DNA from: Mimachlamys varia
Taxonomy: Eukaryota; Mollusca; Bivalvia; Pectinida; Pectinidae
Length of the DNA: 64,000 nt
NCBI GenBank assembly: GCA_947623455.1
Contig: OX392536.1
Coordinates: forward strand, 13,077,282-13,141,281
Direction: 5' to 3'
Shown: in pieces, positions 39,266 through 51,815 of the stretch
Layout of the letters: each line of letters begins with the position of its first letter
Numbering within the stretch: position 1 is the stretch's first letter
Program-made: the position numbers and the translations under genes
Notes under the pieces: model-generated
Seen by the model: the letters and a program-made list of their open reading frames with translations, nothing else
Databases searched by the model: none
Told to the model about the DNA's origin: nothing

Positions 39266-41850
39266 CGACGATGTTACAGTTATACGACGATGTGACAGTT
39301 ATACAACGATGTGACAGTAATACGACGATGTGACAGTAACACGACGATGGGACAGTAACACGACGATGTGACAGTAATACGACGATGTGACAGTAATACG
39401 ACGATGTGACAGTAACACGACGATGTGACAGTAACACGACGATGTGACAGTAACACGACGATGTGACAGTAACACGACGATGTGACAGTAACACGACGAT
39501 GTGACAGTAACACGACGATGTGACAGTAACACGACGATGTTACAGTTATACGACGATGTGACAGTTATACAACGATGTGACAGTAATACGACGATGTGAC
39601 AGTAACACGACGATGTGACAGTAACACGACGATGTGACAGTAACACGACAATGTGACAGTAATACAACGATGTGACAGTAGCACGACGATGTGACAGTAA
39701 TAGGACGATGTGACAGTAATACGACGATGTGACAGTAGCACGACGATGTGACAGTAATACGACGATGTGACAGTAATACGACGATGTGACAGTAATACGA
39801 CGATGTGACAGTTATACGACGATGTGACAGTAGCACGACGATGTGACAGTAATACGACGATGTGACAGTAATACGACGATGTGACAGTAATACGACGATG
39901 TGACAGTAACAGGACGATGTGACAGTAATACGACGATGTGACAGTAATACGACGATGTGACAGTAACATGACGATGTGACAGTAATACGACGATGTGACA
40001 GTAATACAACGATGTGACAGTAATACGACAATGTGACAGTAACAGGACGATGTTTCAGTAATACGACGATGTGACAGTAAGTGGACGATGTGACAGTAAT
40101 ACGACGATGTGACAGTAATACGACGATGTGACAGCAATACGACGATGTGACAGTTATACGACGATGTGGCAGTAATACGACGATGTGACAGTAATACGAC
40201 GATGTGACAGTAATACGACGATGTGACAGTTATACGACGATTTGACAGTAATACGACGATGTGACAGTAACAGGACGATGTGACAGTAACACGACGATGT
40301 GACAGTAATACGACGATGGGACAGTAACACAACGATGTGGCAGTAATACAACAATGTGACAGTAACACAACGATATGGCAGTAATACAACGATGTGACAG
40401 TAGCACGACGATGTGACAGTAATACGACGATGTGACAGTAATACGACGATGTGACAGTAATACGACGATGTGACAGTAATACGACGATGTGGCAGTAACA
40501 CGACGATGTGACAGTAATACGACGATGTGACAGTAACACTACATAGTGACAGTAACACGACGATGTGACAGTAATACGACGATGTGGCAGTAATACAACG
40601 ATGTGACAGTAATACGACGATGTGACAGTAACACGACGATGTTACAGTTATACGACGATGTGACAGTTATACAACGATGTGACAGTAATACGACGATGTG
40701 ACAGTAACACGACGATGGGACAGTAACACGACGATGTGACAGTAATACGACGATGTGACAGTAATACGACGATGTGACAGTAACACGACGATGTGACAGT
40801 AACACGACGATGTGACAGTAACACGACGATGTGACAGTAACACGACGATGTGACAGTAACACGACGATGTGACAGTAACACGACGATGTGACAGTAACAC
40901 GACGATGTTACAGTTATACGACGATGTGACAGTTATACAACGATGTGACAGTAATACGACGATGTGACAGTAACACGACGATGTGACAGTAACACGACGA
41001 TGTGACAGTAACACGACAATGTGACAGTAATACAACGATGTGACAGTAGCACGACGATGTGACAGTAACAGGACGATGTGACAGTAATACGACGATGTGA
41101 CAGTAGCACGACGATGTGACAGTAATACGACGATGTGACAGTAATACGACGATGTGACAGTTATACGACGATGTGACAGTAGCACGACGATGTGACAGTA
41201 ATACGACGATGTGACAGTAATACGACGATGTGACAGTAATACGACGATGTGACAGTAACAGGACGATGTGACAGTAATACGACGATGTGACAGTAATACG
41301 ACGATGTGACAGTAACAGGACGATGTGACAGTAATACGACGATGTGACAGTAATACAACGATGTGACAGTAATACGACAATGTGACAGTAACAGGACGAT
41401 GTTTCAGTAATACGACGATGTGACAGTAAGTGGACGATGTGACAGTAATACGACGATGTGACAGTAATACGACGATGTGACAGTAATACGACGATGTGAC
41501 AGTTATACGACGATGTGGCAGTAATACGACGATGTGACAGTAATACGACGATGTGACAGTAATACGACGATGTGACAGTTATACGACGATTTGACAGTAA
41601 TACGACGATGTGACAGTAACAGGACGATGTGACAGTAACACGACGATGTGACAGTAATACGACGATGGGACAGTAACACAACGATGTGGCAGTAATACAA
41701 CAATGTGACAGTAACACAACGATATGGCAGTAATACAACGATGTGACAGTAGCACGACGATGTGACAGTAATACGACGATGTGACAGTAATACGACGATG
41801 TGACAGTAATACGACGATGTGACAGTAATACGACGATGTGGCAGTAACAC
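36653..41850. repeat. Higher-order repeats of the 19-bp satellite, offsets 2646 and 1349 bp
   Basis: The block 36653-37912 recurs at 39299-40558 (offset 2646). Much of it recurs again from about 40648 to 41850 (offset 1349, exactly 71 units). The landmark gatgtttcag has tgtttc at 37405, 40051 and 41400. The landmark cactacatag recurs near 37891 and 40538. A few substitutions separate the copies, so they are recent but not identical. Confidence 0.8.
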
Positions 41851-42851
41851 GACGATGTGACAGTAATACGAAGATGTGACAGTAACACGACGATGTGACA
41901 GTTATACGACGATGTGACAGTAATACGACGATGTGACAGTTATACGACGATGTGACAGTTATACGACGATGTGGCAGTAATACGACGATGTGACAGTAAC
42001 ACGACGATGTGACAGTTATACGACGATGGGACAGTAACACAACGATGTGACAGTAATACGACGATGTGACAGTTATACGACGAAGTGACAGTAACACGAC
42101 GATGTGACAGTTATACGACGATGTGGCAGTAATACGACGATGTGACAGTTATACGACGATGTGACAGTAATTCGACGATGTGACAGTAACACGACGATGT
42201 GACAGTAACACGACGATGTGACAGTTATACGACGATGTGGCAGTAATACGACGATGTGACAGTAACACGACGATGTGACAGTTATACGACGATGTGACAG
42301 TTATACGACGATGTGACAGTTATACAACGATGTGACAGTAATACGACGATGGGACAGTAATACGACGATGTGACAGTAACACGACGATGTGACAGTAATA
42401 CGACGATGGGACAGTAACACAACGATGTGACAGTAACACGACGATGTGACAGTTATACGACGATGTGGCAGTAATACGACGATGTGACAGTTATACGACG
42501 ATGTGACAGTAATTCGACGATGTGACAGTAACACGACGATGTGACAGTTATACGACGATGTGGCAGTAATACGACGATGTGACAGTAACACGACGATGTG
42601 ACAGTTATACGACGATGTGACAGTTATACGACGATGTGACAGTTATACAACGATGTGACAGTAATACGACGATGGGACAGTAATACGACGATGTGACAGT
42701 AACACGACGATGTGACAGTAATACGACGATGGGACAGTAACACAACGATGTGACAGTTATACGACGATGTGACAGTTATACGACGATGTGACAGTTATAC
42801 AACGATGTGACAGTAATACGACGATGGGACAGTAACACAACGATGTGACAG

Positions 42852-45800
42852 TTATACGACGATGTGACAGTTATACGACGATGTGACAGTTATACGACGA
42901 TGTGACAGTAATACGACGATGTGACAGTAATACAACGATGTGACAGTAACAGGACGATGTGACAGTAATACGACGATGTGACAGTAATACGACGATGTGA
43001 CAGTAACACGACGATGTGACAGTAATACGACGATGTGACAGTAACACGACGATGTGACAGTAACACGACGATGTGACAGTAATACGACGATGTTACAGTA
43101 ACAGGACGATGTGACAGTAATACGACGATGTGACAGTAATACGACGATGTGACAGTAATACGACGATGTGACAGTAACACGACGATGTGACAGTAATACG
43201 ACGATGTGACAGTAATACGACGATGTGACAGTAATACGACGATGTGACAGTAACACGACGATGTGACAGTAATACGACGATGTGACAGTAACACGACGAT
43301 GTGACAGTAACACGACGATGTGACAGTAATACGACGATGTGACAGTAATACGACGATGTGACAGTAATACGACGATGTGACAGTAATACGACGATGTGAC
43401 AGTAATACGACGATGTGACAGTAATTCGACGATGTGACAGTAACACGACGATGTGACAGTAATACAACGATGTGACAGTAATACGACGATGTGACAGTAA
43501 CATGACGATGTGACAGTAAGTGGACGATGTGACAGTAACATGACGATGTGACAGTAACATGACGATGTGAAAGTAATACAACGATGTGACAGTAATACGA
43601 CGATGTGACAGTAATACGACGATGTGACAGTAATACGACGATGTGACAGTTATACGACGATGTGACAGTAACATGACGATGTGACAGTAATACGACGATG
43701 TGACAGTAATACGACGATGTGGCAGTAATACGACGATGTGACAGTAACACGACGATGTGACAGTTATACGACGATGTGACAGTTATACGACGATGTGACA
43801 GTTATACAACGATGTGACAGTAATACGACGATGGGACAGTAATACGACGATGTGACAGTAACACGACGATGTGACAGTAATACGACGATGGGACAGTAAC
43901 ACAACGATGTGACAGTAACACGACGATGTGACAGTTATACGACGATGTGGCAGTAATACGACGATGTGACAGTTATACGACGATGTGACAGTTATACGAC
44001 GATGTGATAGTTATACGACGATGTGACAGTAATACGACGATGTGACAGTAATACAACGATGTGACAGTAACAGGACGATGTGACAGTAATACGACGATGT
44101 GACAGTAATACGACGATGTGACAGTAACACGACGATGTGACAGTAATACGACGATGTGACAGTAACACGACGATGTGACAGTAACACGACGATGTGACAG
44201 TAATACGACGATGTTACAGTAACAGGACGATGTGACAGTAATACGACGATGTGACAGTAATACGACGATGTGACAGTAATACGACGATGTGACAGTAACA
44301 CGACGATGTGACAGTAATACGACGATGTGACAGTAATACGACGATGTGACAGTAATACGACGATGTGACAGTAACACGACGATGTGACAGTAATACGACG
44401 ATGTGACAGTAACACGACGATGTGACAGTAACACGACGATGTGACAGTAATACGACGATGTGACAGTAATACGACGATGTGACAGTAATACGACGATGTG
44501 ACAGTAATACGACGATGTGACAGTAATACGACGATGTGACAGTAATTCGACGATGTGACAGTAACACGACGATGTGACAGTAATACAACGATGTGACAGT
44601 AATACGACGATGTGACAGTAACATGACGATGTGACAGTAAGTGGACGATGTGACAGTAACATGACGATGTGACAGTAACATGACGATGTGACAGTAATAC
44701 AACGATGTGACAGTAATACGACGATGTGACAGTAATACGACGATGTGACAGTAATACGACGATGTGACAGTTATACGACGATGTGACAGTAACATGACGA
44801 TGTGACAGTAATACGACGATGTGACAGTAATACGACGATGTGGCAGTAATACGACGATGTGACAGTAACACGACGATGTGACAGTTATACGACGATGTGA
44901 CAGTTATACGACGATGTGACAGTTATACAACGATGTGACAGTAATACGACGATGGGACAGTAATACGACGATGTGACAGTAACACGACGATGTGACAGTA
45001 ATACGACGATGGGACAGTAACACAACGATGTGACAGTAACACGACGATGTGACAGTTATACGACGATGTGGCAGTAATACGACGATGTGACAGTTATACG
45101 ACGATGTGACAGTAATTCGACGATGTGACAGTAACACGACGATGTGACAGTAACACGACGATGTGACAGTTATACGACGATGTGGCAGTAATACGACGAT
45201 GTGACAGTAACACGACGATGTGACAGTTATACGACGATGTGACAATTATACGACGATGTGACAGTTATACAACGATGTGACAGTAATACGACGATGGGAC
45301 AGTAATACGACGATGTGACAGTAACACGACGATGTGACAGTAATACGACGATGGGACAGTAACACAACGATGTGACAGTTATACGACGATGTGACAGTTA
45401 TACGACGATGTGACAGTTATACAACGATGTGACAGTAATACGACGATGGGACAGTAACACAACGATGTGACAGTTATACGACGATGTGACAGTTATACGA
45501 CGATGTGACAGTTATACGACGATGTGACAGTAATACGACGATGTGACAGTAATACAACGATGTGACAGTAACAGGACGATGTGACAGTAATACGACGATG
45601 TGACAGTAATACGCCGATGTGACAGTAACACGACGATGTGACAGTAATACGACGATGTGACAGTAACACGACGATGTGACAGTAACACGACGATGTGACA
45701 GTAATACGACGATGTTACAGTAACAGGACGATGTGACAGTAATACGACGATGTGACAGTAATACGACGATGTGACAGTAACACGACGATGTGACAGTAAT

Positions 45801-46087
45801 ACGACGATGTGACAGTAATACGACGATGTGACAGTAATACGACGATGTGACAGTAACACGACGATGTGACAGTAATACGACGATGTGACAGTAACACGAC
45901 GATGTGACAGTAACACGACGATGTGACAGTAATACGACGATGTGACAGTAATACGACGATGTGACAGTAATACGACGATGTGACAGTAATACGACGATGT
46001 GACAGTAATACGACGATGTGACAGTAATTCGACGATGTGACAGTAACATGACGATGTGACAGTAAGTGGACGATGTGACAGTAACAT
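42852..46087. repeat. Three higher-order blocks of the 19-bp satellite, offsets 1121 and 1539 bp
   Basis: The block starting at 42852 recurs at 43973 (offset 1121, exactly 59 units) and, in a shortened form, around 45512 (offset 1539, exactly 81 units). The first two copies are almost base-for-base the same. The third lacks several interior units. All three carry the same order of taattc, taagtgg and taacatg variants. Confidence 0.82.
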
Positions 46088-46331
46088 GACGATGTGACAG
46101 TAACATGACGATGTGACAGTAATACAACGATGTGACAGTAATACGACGATGTGACAGTAATACGACGATGTGACAGTAATACGACGATGTGACAGTTATA
46201 CGACGATGTGACAGTAACATGACGATGTGACAGTAATACGACGATGTGACAGTAATACGACGATGTGACAATAATACGACGATGTGACAGTTATACGACG
46301 ATGTGACAGTAACACCACATAGTGACAGTAA

Positions 46332-46766
46332 TTGCAACAGAATTCATCTGTGGTTTTAATAATCATAATTTTCTCTCCATCTCAATCAAGGTCAAGAAAT
46401 TAACGAAAATTATAACTTTTACAAACGTTGATGTGTAATATCCAGCAATGTTTCAATATTGAGCATCAGGAAGAACTATATTGAAAGACCAGCCAAACGA
46501 CAATACGGACTTGACAAAATGTTTCACCTTAGCTATTTATTTGAATAGGGAAATATTTATTTCAAACTATTCAATATGGTTGACAGAATTCTAAAGATGA
46601 AGTTTTGACTTCTGTTTCTTTTCTATATAAAGCAACAAAAAAATATTTAATTTATCTTATCGGCAATATTTGTGTTTTACTATTAATATATACAATATGG
46701 TATTATCAACTAGATCAACTAGTAGACTAAGTCCTGACGCTAAGCGCAAGTCAATAGATACCTCCA
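46332..46766. other. AT-rich unique DNA right of the satellite
   Basis: Nothing recognisable: no open frame of note, no RNA gene and no repeat. Confidence 0.5.
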
Positions 46767-46959
46767 GGCCCCGGTTTCATCAACGTTCCTTAACTTAAGG
46801 AAACTCCTCATCTTCAAAATCTCCATAGAAAAGCATTATAGAATTTAAGGAAAGTTCTTTAACTAAGGATTTTCCCATTAAATTCTGTAATGCTTTCCTA
46901 TGGAGATTTTTAAGTTAAGGAGTTTCCTTAAGTTAAGGAACGTTGATGAAACCAGGGCC
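46767..46959. mobile_element. Foldback (palindromic) element, about 193 bp
   Basis: The left arm (46767 to about 46850) and right arm (about 46880-46959) are near-perfect inverted copies. The arms share ggtttcatcaacgttcctta, then aacttaaggaaactcct, then the aaatctccatag stretch, with only a short asymmetric centre. The arm termini match across ggcc at both ends. Almost the whole element can fold into one long hairpin, as in foldback transposons and some MITEs. It has no coding capacity, and no clear target duplication was found. Confidence 0.8.
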
Positions 46960-47154
46960 AGATACTACTTAAGTATTTTCTCGGACACATCAGGAATGTT
47001 AAAAACCCTTTTTTTCTGCTACAAAGGTCATTGTTGACTGACCTATTCTGTTCAATTTCAAATGTATACTATAGTATGTACAATAAATATTTCAACATAA
47101 AAAAGAAAGAATTGTTGTAATTTAATTATATCAAGCTTGGGAGGGACACAACAT

Positions 47155-47540
47155 TAAGTTATCATCCCCCGCCAAACGTAGCTCCGTTTTTCCATCCTTC
47201 CGTCCGTCCTTCCGTCCGCCCTATCATCCGTCCGGTTTCACTTTCCGCATGATATCTTATAAGGTAATGATCGGCTTTTGATAAAACTAGCTTGGTAGAC
47301 TTATTACCTAAACCACTTGCTCAATTTAGTTCATTGGCATATTCCGCGCATAGTTAATGAGGCTGCTGTCACCTGATTGGCTTATTACTTTCCGCACGAT
47401 ATATTTTGAAGGAATGATAGGATTTTGATGAAACTTGTTTGGTAGACTTATGACCTCAACCATTCGCCCAAGTTCAATTATCACCATATTTCGCGCGCAT
47501 ATTTGATTAGGCTACTGTGACCTCATTGGTTGATTGCATC
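47155..47540. repeat. Dispersed repeat with two internal sub-copies and a tccg-rich head
   Basis: A tccgtccg-rich stretch (about 47190-47235) is followed by two related units of about 140 bp (about 47235-47375 and 47385-47525). Each runs through actttccgca, a gatat motif, ggtaatga or ggaatgat, gattttgatgaaac-like sequence, ggtagactta, and a cgcgcat segment ending in a ctgattgg-like box. A third diverged copy lies at 49310-49440. I recognise this general pattern from molluscan genomic sequence, but that is memory, not a search. Confidence 0.6.
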
Positions 47541-49309
47541 CCGCGAAAGCCTAAATGTCTGTTCTTGAATATACATAGCGTCTGCACTACTAATTATACT
47601 TTCCTGTTATTCCCATATTCAAAGTGGACTCCAAATGTCTATTATGACCACTTGCAAAATCGCATTCCTCGGGAAAGCCCAGATAAAATAGCGGGAATGA
47701 CGCAGCGTGACAGGTGTGCCGCATGTTCCCTGATCGGTTTGCCGGCAGGGGCCACACGGGAGGGGACGCGTAATGTATACGGCTGATGAAACCGAGACAA
47801 AGTCCGTGTACAAACTTATTGAATCACATTCACATTAAAAATAGACATCAATTGCACACATACCGATATTCAAATGAAGAATAATTGTCGGCATATCGGC
47901 ACCATATATCGACACCAGGAATTATCTATATTATATTTACCTGACCGAGGCCGGTACACATGGGTACGGAATACGGCCATGGTACAAACCTTAATTTATT
48001 TAAAAGGTAATATTCACAAACCCAACTTTTCAGATGATTTCATAAAATGTATGTAGCATGCATTGAAAAGTACGAAATAAAATGACATGAAATGTTTGCG
48101 ATTTTTTTTACAACTCAATGTCTTCAGGATTTTTTTCTTCAAACTTTCTATATATATACAAGATACATTCATATTCATTTAAAATCTATCCAACTTTCAG
48201 CGTCTTCACACGTTAACACGTATCACGGAATGCGAACGTCTAAGTCCATACACTCATATAACGCACCACACACTAAGCATGACTACATGTATATCTGATT
48301 TGGAACTGTTAAAACACTTAAAACTAACCGTTATGAATATGTTATGATAATTCCGCTTTCTTTTTACATCTTTTTTTGTCGTCTTGTAAAGGGACGGTGA
48401 CCTTTTAAAAAAAAAACTGCAGGAATGGAATATACATATAGGTATATGTTGTATAACTTTGGTTTTTTATTATTTTTCCCCCCCGTTATGTATATATTTT
48501 TGTATCAAATTCAATACCGGGGTCGCAACCCAATGATATTTGTACCTTCACTAATTTATAGATCAAGTATGAATATCACCTTTTTTACGCGTGAAAACAT
48601 ATTTTTTTTATTCCTTTTGTCCAAATTGAAGCCGTATGTACCTCGGTCGCACGTCCCGTTTTACAACGTAATCAAACGACTTCTTTCTGTTATGGTATAT
48701 ATTGTATTTGAAAATGTCTTTCTATCCAGCAATATAATTAGATCATACTGTTTTACTGGAACATAAGATTTTATAAAGGGAATATTATAAACACACTTTT
48801 AAGTTTCATATTACACACGCATTTTATGCAACAGAAGACTGAAACAGTTTCCCCCTGGGTAGCCTCAAAACCAAATCAAAGCTTTATTTGTGCATGTTAC
48901 CGTTACCCAGAAGAAATATGTAACATACACACAATAGAGCAGGTAGTTTCTCCTTTAAATACTTCCCATCTCTCAATATGATTCCGTAACGCAGTCTTGC
49001 GTTATATTTTGACCATTTTCGCTTAGTAGTTAGGCCTTATCGTGGTGTAACGGTAATAGCAGATAGAGTGTTTACAATGGAAGCGGCGCTCGCTGCGCAT
49101 GCGTTGGTAGGTGGAAATCCCAAACCAAAACGTCTAGCCAGACGTTCTGGAATTCCACTAGTTATTTTGAAATTATTTATTTTATGAATACATATATGCA
49201 AAATCCGATCGTCGTAGTCCATAAGAATACCCACTCGATATGTGTATGTAATATTTTGAAAAAAAAAAAAATATGAAAAAAGCTGACTTTCGCGGGATGC
49301 CCCTTTAAA
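47541..49309. other. AT-rich DNA without a recognisable gene
   Basis: Several frames of 60-113 codons occur, but none has a domain, bias or conserved motif I can support. A relatively GC-rich patch at 47690-47800 contains a 8-bp stem (gtatacgg with ccgtgtac) around a ctgatga string; it lacks the rest of a hammerhead ribozyme. At 49030-49300 there is a tRNA-promoter-like gtggtgtaacggtaa and an A-rich stretch, possibly an old SINE; the support is weak. Confidence 0.4.
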
Positions 49310-49440
49310 GGAATGATAAGATTTTGATGAAACTTGCTTACTTATCACCTAAACACTTGCTGAAGTTCGATCAGTGGCATATTCGATTGTCAGTATATCA
49401 CGCATATTTGACGAGGCTGTTGTGAACTGATTGACTGATT
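49310..49440. repeat. Third diverged copy of the 47155-47540 repeat unit
   Basis: Starts ggaatgataagattttgatg and runs through gcatattcgat, a cgcatatttga segment, and ctgattgactg in the same order as the units at 47235-47525. It is isolated from them by about 1.8 kb. Confidence 0.55.
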
Positions 49441-50039
49441 ATATTTTATAAATTTTCTATTGAAGGAATGCTCAAATTAAATCTATTGAGACTTATAACC
49501 TGAGCTGCATGCTTGTGTTTATCAAGTCACATTTTGATTTTGATGAGATTTGCACGGGGAACACCCCCCCCCCCCCCCTCCATGTTATGTTTTATATTAA
49601 TATAATAAATGGCTTAAATACAAAAGGGCTAAAGGTCTTTGTTACAAAGAATATATATATAATTGTTATTCCTTGTGTTGGTTACGTTCACTGTAACTCG
49701 CTGGTACGTAAACAAGTAATGGTTCTAAGAATAAGTCACGTGTCTTGTTTGTATGCGCAATGCCCAAATTAGTGTCGCATATTTTACGGCTGTATTCTTT
49801 TGAGGTTTGGGTCAGGTTCAAGTCTCGTTTAAATAACATTTATTGTAAATAAAATAATTTATGGTAAACACTGCTTCGGGTTTTGGGGAGATTAGCGGTC
49901 GTACATCTAATTGTGAGTTGTCTGCCTTGCGAGAAGCTCTCTCTACTGTTCCCGGGATAAGAAAGTCAAAGTGTGGATGGTCAAACAGCTTCGATTTGCA
50001 AGTTTACCGATTAGGCCCACTTTCCACAAAACGATACAT
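49441..50039. other. AT-rich DNA with a 15-base C run
   Basis: No gene recognised. A homopolymer of 15 C residues occupies 49564-49578, an obvious site for length error. Open frames here are short and featureless. Confidence 0.45.
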
Positions 50040-50705
50040 CTTGAAATATTGCCCCAAAACCTAAATTACTGGAATCAGTGTATTCATGTAGGTTTGAGCC
50101 CATAGTTCTGATCAACCTGCATCTCTGGAATCCTTGTGTTGTTAGTTTGTTTGTCAGCAGTCGACATCGATCACACAAATCACGATATTTAGAGCAAGCC
50201 CTAGAATATCGAATAAACTGCGAAATGTAAAAATCAAAGGTTGGAGAAGTAGGGATGTTACTATAAAGAAATGGAAAGTTCAAAATCGGAAAATTGAAAT
50301 CATCGCATTTATCGTATAGCTTAGTAGTAATTGTCAATGTTTGTCGTAGTTTAAGTAGAGATCGAGGTAAGCAGCTGATGTGGAAGAGTAGTGTAGATGG
50401 TGGAAAAATCAAATGTTTTTATCCAAAAATCATTTTAGGAGGGGTGCTCAAGATTGATCAAAATCTAAATGCCATTAATTTCATTCCAGGAGTACACAGT
50501 ATCACAATAAGTCTGAAGCCCTGATTTAATGTTACTTAAATTGGTAGTAAGAAGTTTTGATAAATGTTTGGTCGAGCAGTTAGCAGAGCCAGCGATAAAA
50601 CGTTGTTTATAAGGATCCTTGTGTAGTTTAGGTATCCAATAAAGACGAGGTAGGTCAGCGCCTTGCTCATTAACTGGTATCTTAAAAGATTGAAAAATTA
50701 CAAGT
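50040..50705 (-). pseudogene. Degraded reverse transcriptase relic, Penelope-like type
   Basis: Reading the minus strand with several frame changes and stops gives blocks that fit one retroelement reverse transcriptase family. First come YWIPKLHKDPYKQRF and the following CSTKHLSKLL (about 50490-50685). Next is YLDLYLNYDK (about 50340-50400). Then come DDFNFPILNFPF, ISQFIRYSRACS and LLTNKLTTQG (about 50110-50300). PKLHK and YLDL-type motifs in this order are known from Penelope-like and related metazoan elements. The catalytic palm with its paired aspartates is absent between the first and second blocks, so an internal deletion has removed it. The relic abuts a second pol relic on the same strand. 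Family assignment is from memory and moderately sure; its dead state is clear. Confidence 0.6.
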
Positions 50706-50714
50706 ACACGTAGT

Positions 50715-51815
50715 TTACGTTAGATGACTTTCATCATCAGGCTTATCAGATTCGCTTTTCCTGACAGGTTCTGAGGTCTGGACACGTGGTACTGTTACGT
50801 TTATATTCCTCCGTCAAGCCAAACAACAGTACACCGATTCTCGACTTTTCTTTGCAATTTGAATCGTGTAGGATTAAACAGAGAACTATGCGTCTGTTTT
50901 AACTTAGGGTTTGTTTTCACTTTTGTGCACCAATCTCTGTCTCAAACTTCCTCATCCAAGGTGTTGTTCCGTTCAATATCAAGCTGAGGCACATTATTCC
51001 TCAATTTACGTCCAAACATAAGCTGGGGAAACACCAGTCACACTATGGGGTGTGCTCCTGTACGCTAAAAGATAGGTTCGGAGATCTTTTTTCCAGTCAC
51101 GCAATTCAGCATTGGCAATACGAATTCTCTTCATGATGGACCTATTTTGTCGTTTTCCATTGGCTGCTGGGTGAAGTGGAGTGACACGCCTGTGATGCAT
51201 CCCATTATCACACAGAAATTCTTCAAACGTGGCTGATACAAACAGTGGCCCGTTGTCAGATGTAATTGATACAGAAAGACCGTAGCGTGCAACCATGTTC
51301 TCAAGCGCGTCAATCATTTTCTTACTAGAAACATCTTTTGTTTCGCCACAACGGCTACAACATACATAGTCGATCACAACAAATATGTAGAGACCTGAGC
51401 GTAAAGGACCCCGACGATCTGTGGAGATATCCGGCCGTGGTCTTGATGACATTCCCACGTGTCCTTGGTGAGCTAATGTTATACATTCTGTTTGTAACGG
51501 TTATGGAATCACCAATCACGTCCTACGTAACACCAGATACGCTGTCTGAGACAGCTCGTCCCTCACTGCGTAGTATTTCACACATCCTTTATCCACTTGG
51601 TCTTCAACTAATGATTTTCGAACCTGTGGAAGCTTAGGATCAGATTTTGATTTTTCCTCAACATTACGGGTCGACATCGCCTTGCTCCTCTCCGCGAGAG
51701 ACCAATAAGCATAATGTACAGTCTTAGTTTGTAAATCAGATTTGTTGCCATGTTCTCTCTTCACAACTAGACGCGAAAGAGCGTCGGAAATATTCTGTAT
51801 TTATAACGGAAAGTG
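50715..51815 (-). pseudogene. Decayed Ty3/gypsy pol relic (RNase H end and integrase)
   Basis: On the minus strand, from about 51815 downward, a DALSRL string marks the end of RNase H. A linker reading KLPQVRKSLVEDQV follows, then the first half of the integrase zinc finger (LAHQGHVG). An internal deletion then joins directly to the integrase core: DRRGPLRSG, SDNGPLFVS, HHRRVTPLHPAANG, QNRS and AYRSTPHSVTGVSPAY. The segment around the catalytic glutamate is shortened (ANGKRQNRS), so that residue is missing. Further on, after a frameshift near 51008 and an internal stop, come PQLDIERNN and FNPTRFK-like tail sequence, ending at a stop at 50715-50717. This is a different and much older lineage than the element at 54422. 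Its closest match by eye is the gypsy group with K02A2.6-type integrases. Confidence 0.75.

Larger units (their letters stand above)
33005..46331. repeat. 19-bp satellite megaarray, CpG-dense
   Basis: About 700 head-to-tail copies of a 19-bp unit, typically acgacgatgtgacagtaat. It begins abruptly near 33005 and ends near 46331 with a diverged unit (caccacatagtgacag). The main variation is taat/taac/ttat/tagc before acg, and cgacg/caacg/caaca. Early units (33005-33560) are the most degenerate. Each intact unit has two CpGs, making this the CpG-richest part of an otherwise AT-rich window. Because the unit lacks stops on the minus strand, frames of up to 750 codons appear; their 19-residue periodicity simply mirrors the DNA period read in three phases, so they are not genes. 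Confidence 0.97.

Noticed and set aside
1..46331. CRISPR-like arrays
   Set aside because: Repeats are directly adjacent without unique spacers and the genome is clearly eukaryotic.
33070..46337. Minus-strand Ser/His/Val/Tyr-rich open frames up to 750 codons
   Set aside because: The 19-bp satellite unit has no minus-strand stop in any frame, so length carries no meaning. The same peptide appears in all overlapping frames.
47765..47815. Hammerhead ribozyme candidate (ctgatga inside a gtatacgg/ccgtgtac stem)
   Set aside because: There is no room for stem II, and the conserved GAAA segment is missing, so the catalytic core cannot form.
48425..48766. 113-codon frame with hydrophobic stretches
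   Set aside because: Phe/Tyr/Ile-rich by AT bias, no recognisable family, and internal T runs explain the hydrophobicity.
49030..49300. tRNA-derived SINE
   Set aside because: There is an A-box-like gtggtgtaacggtaa and an A-rich run, but the B box is poor and no second copy is seen in the window. Kept only as a remark.
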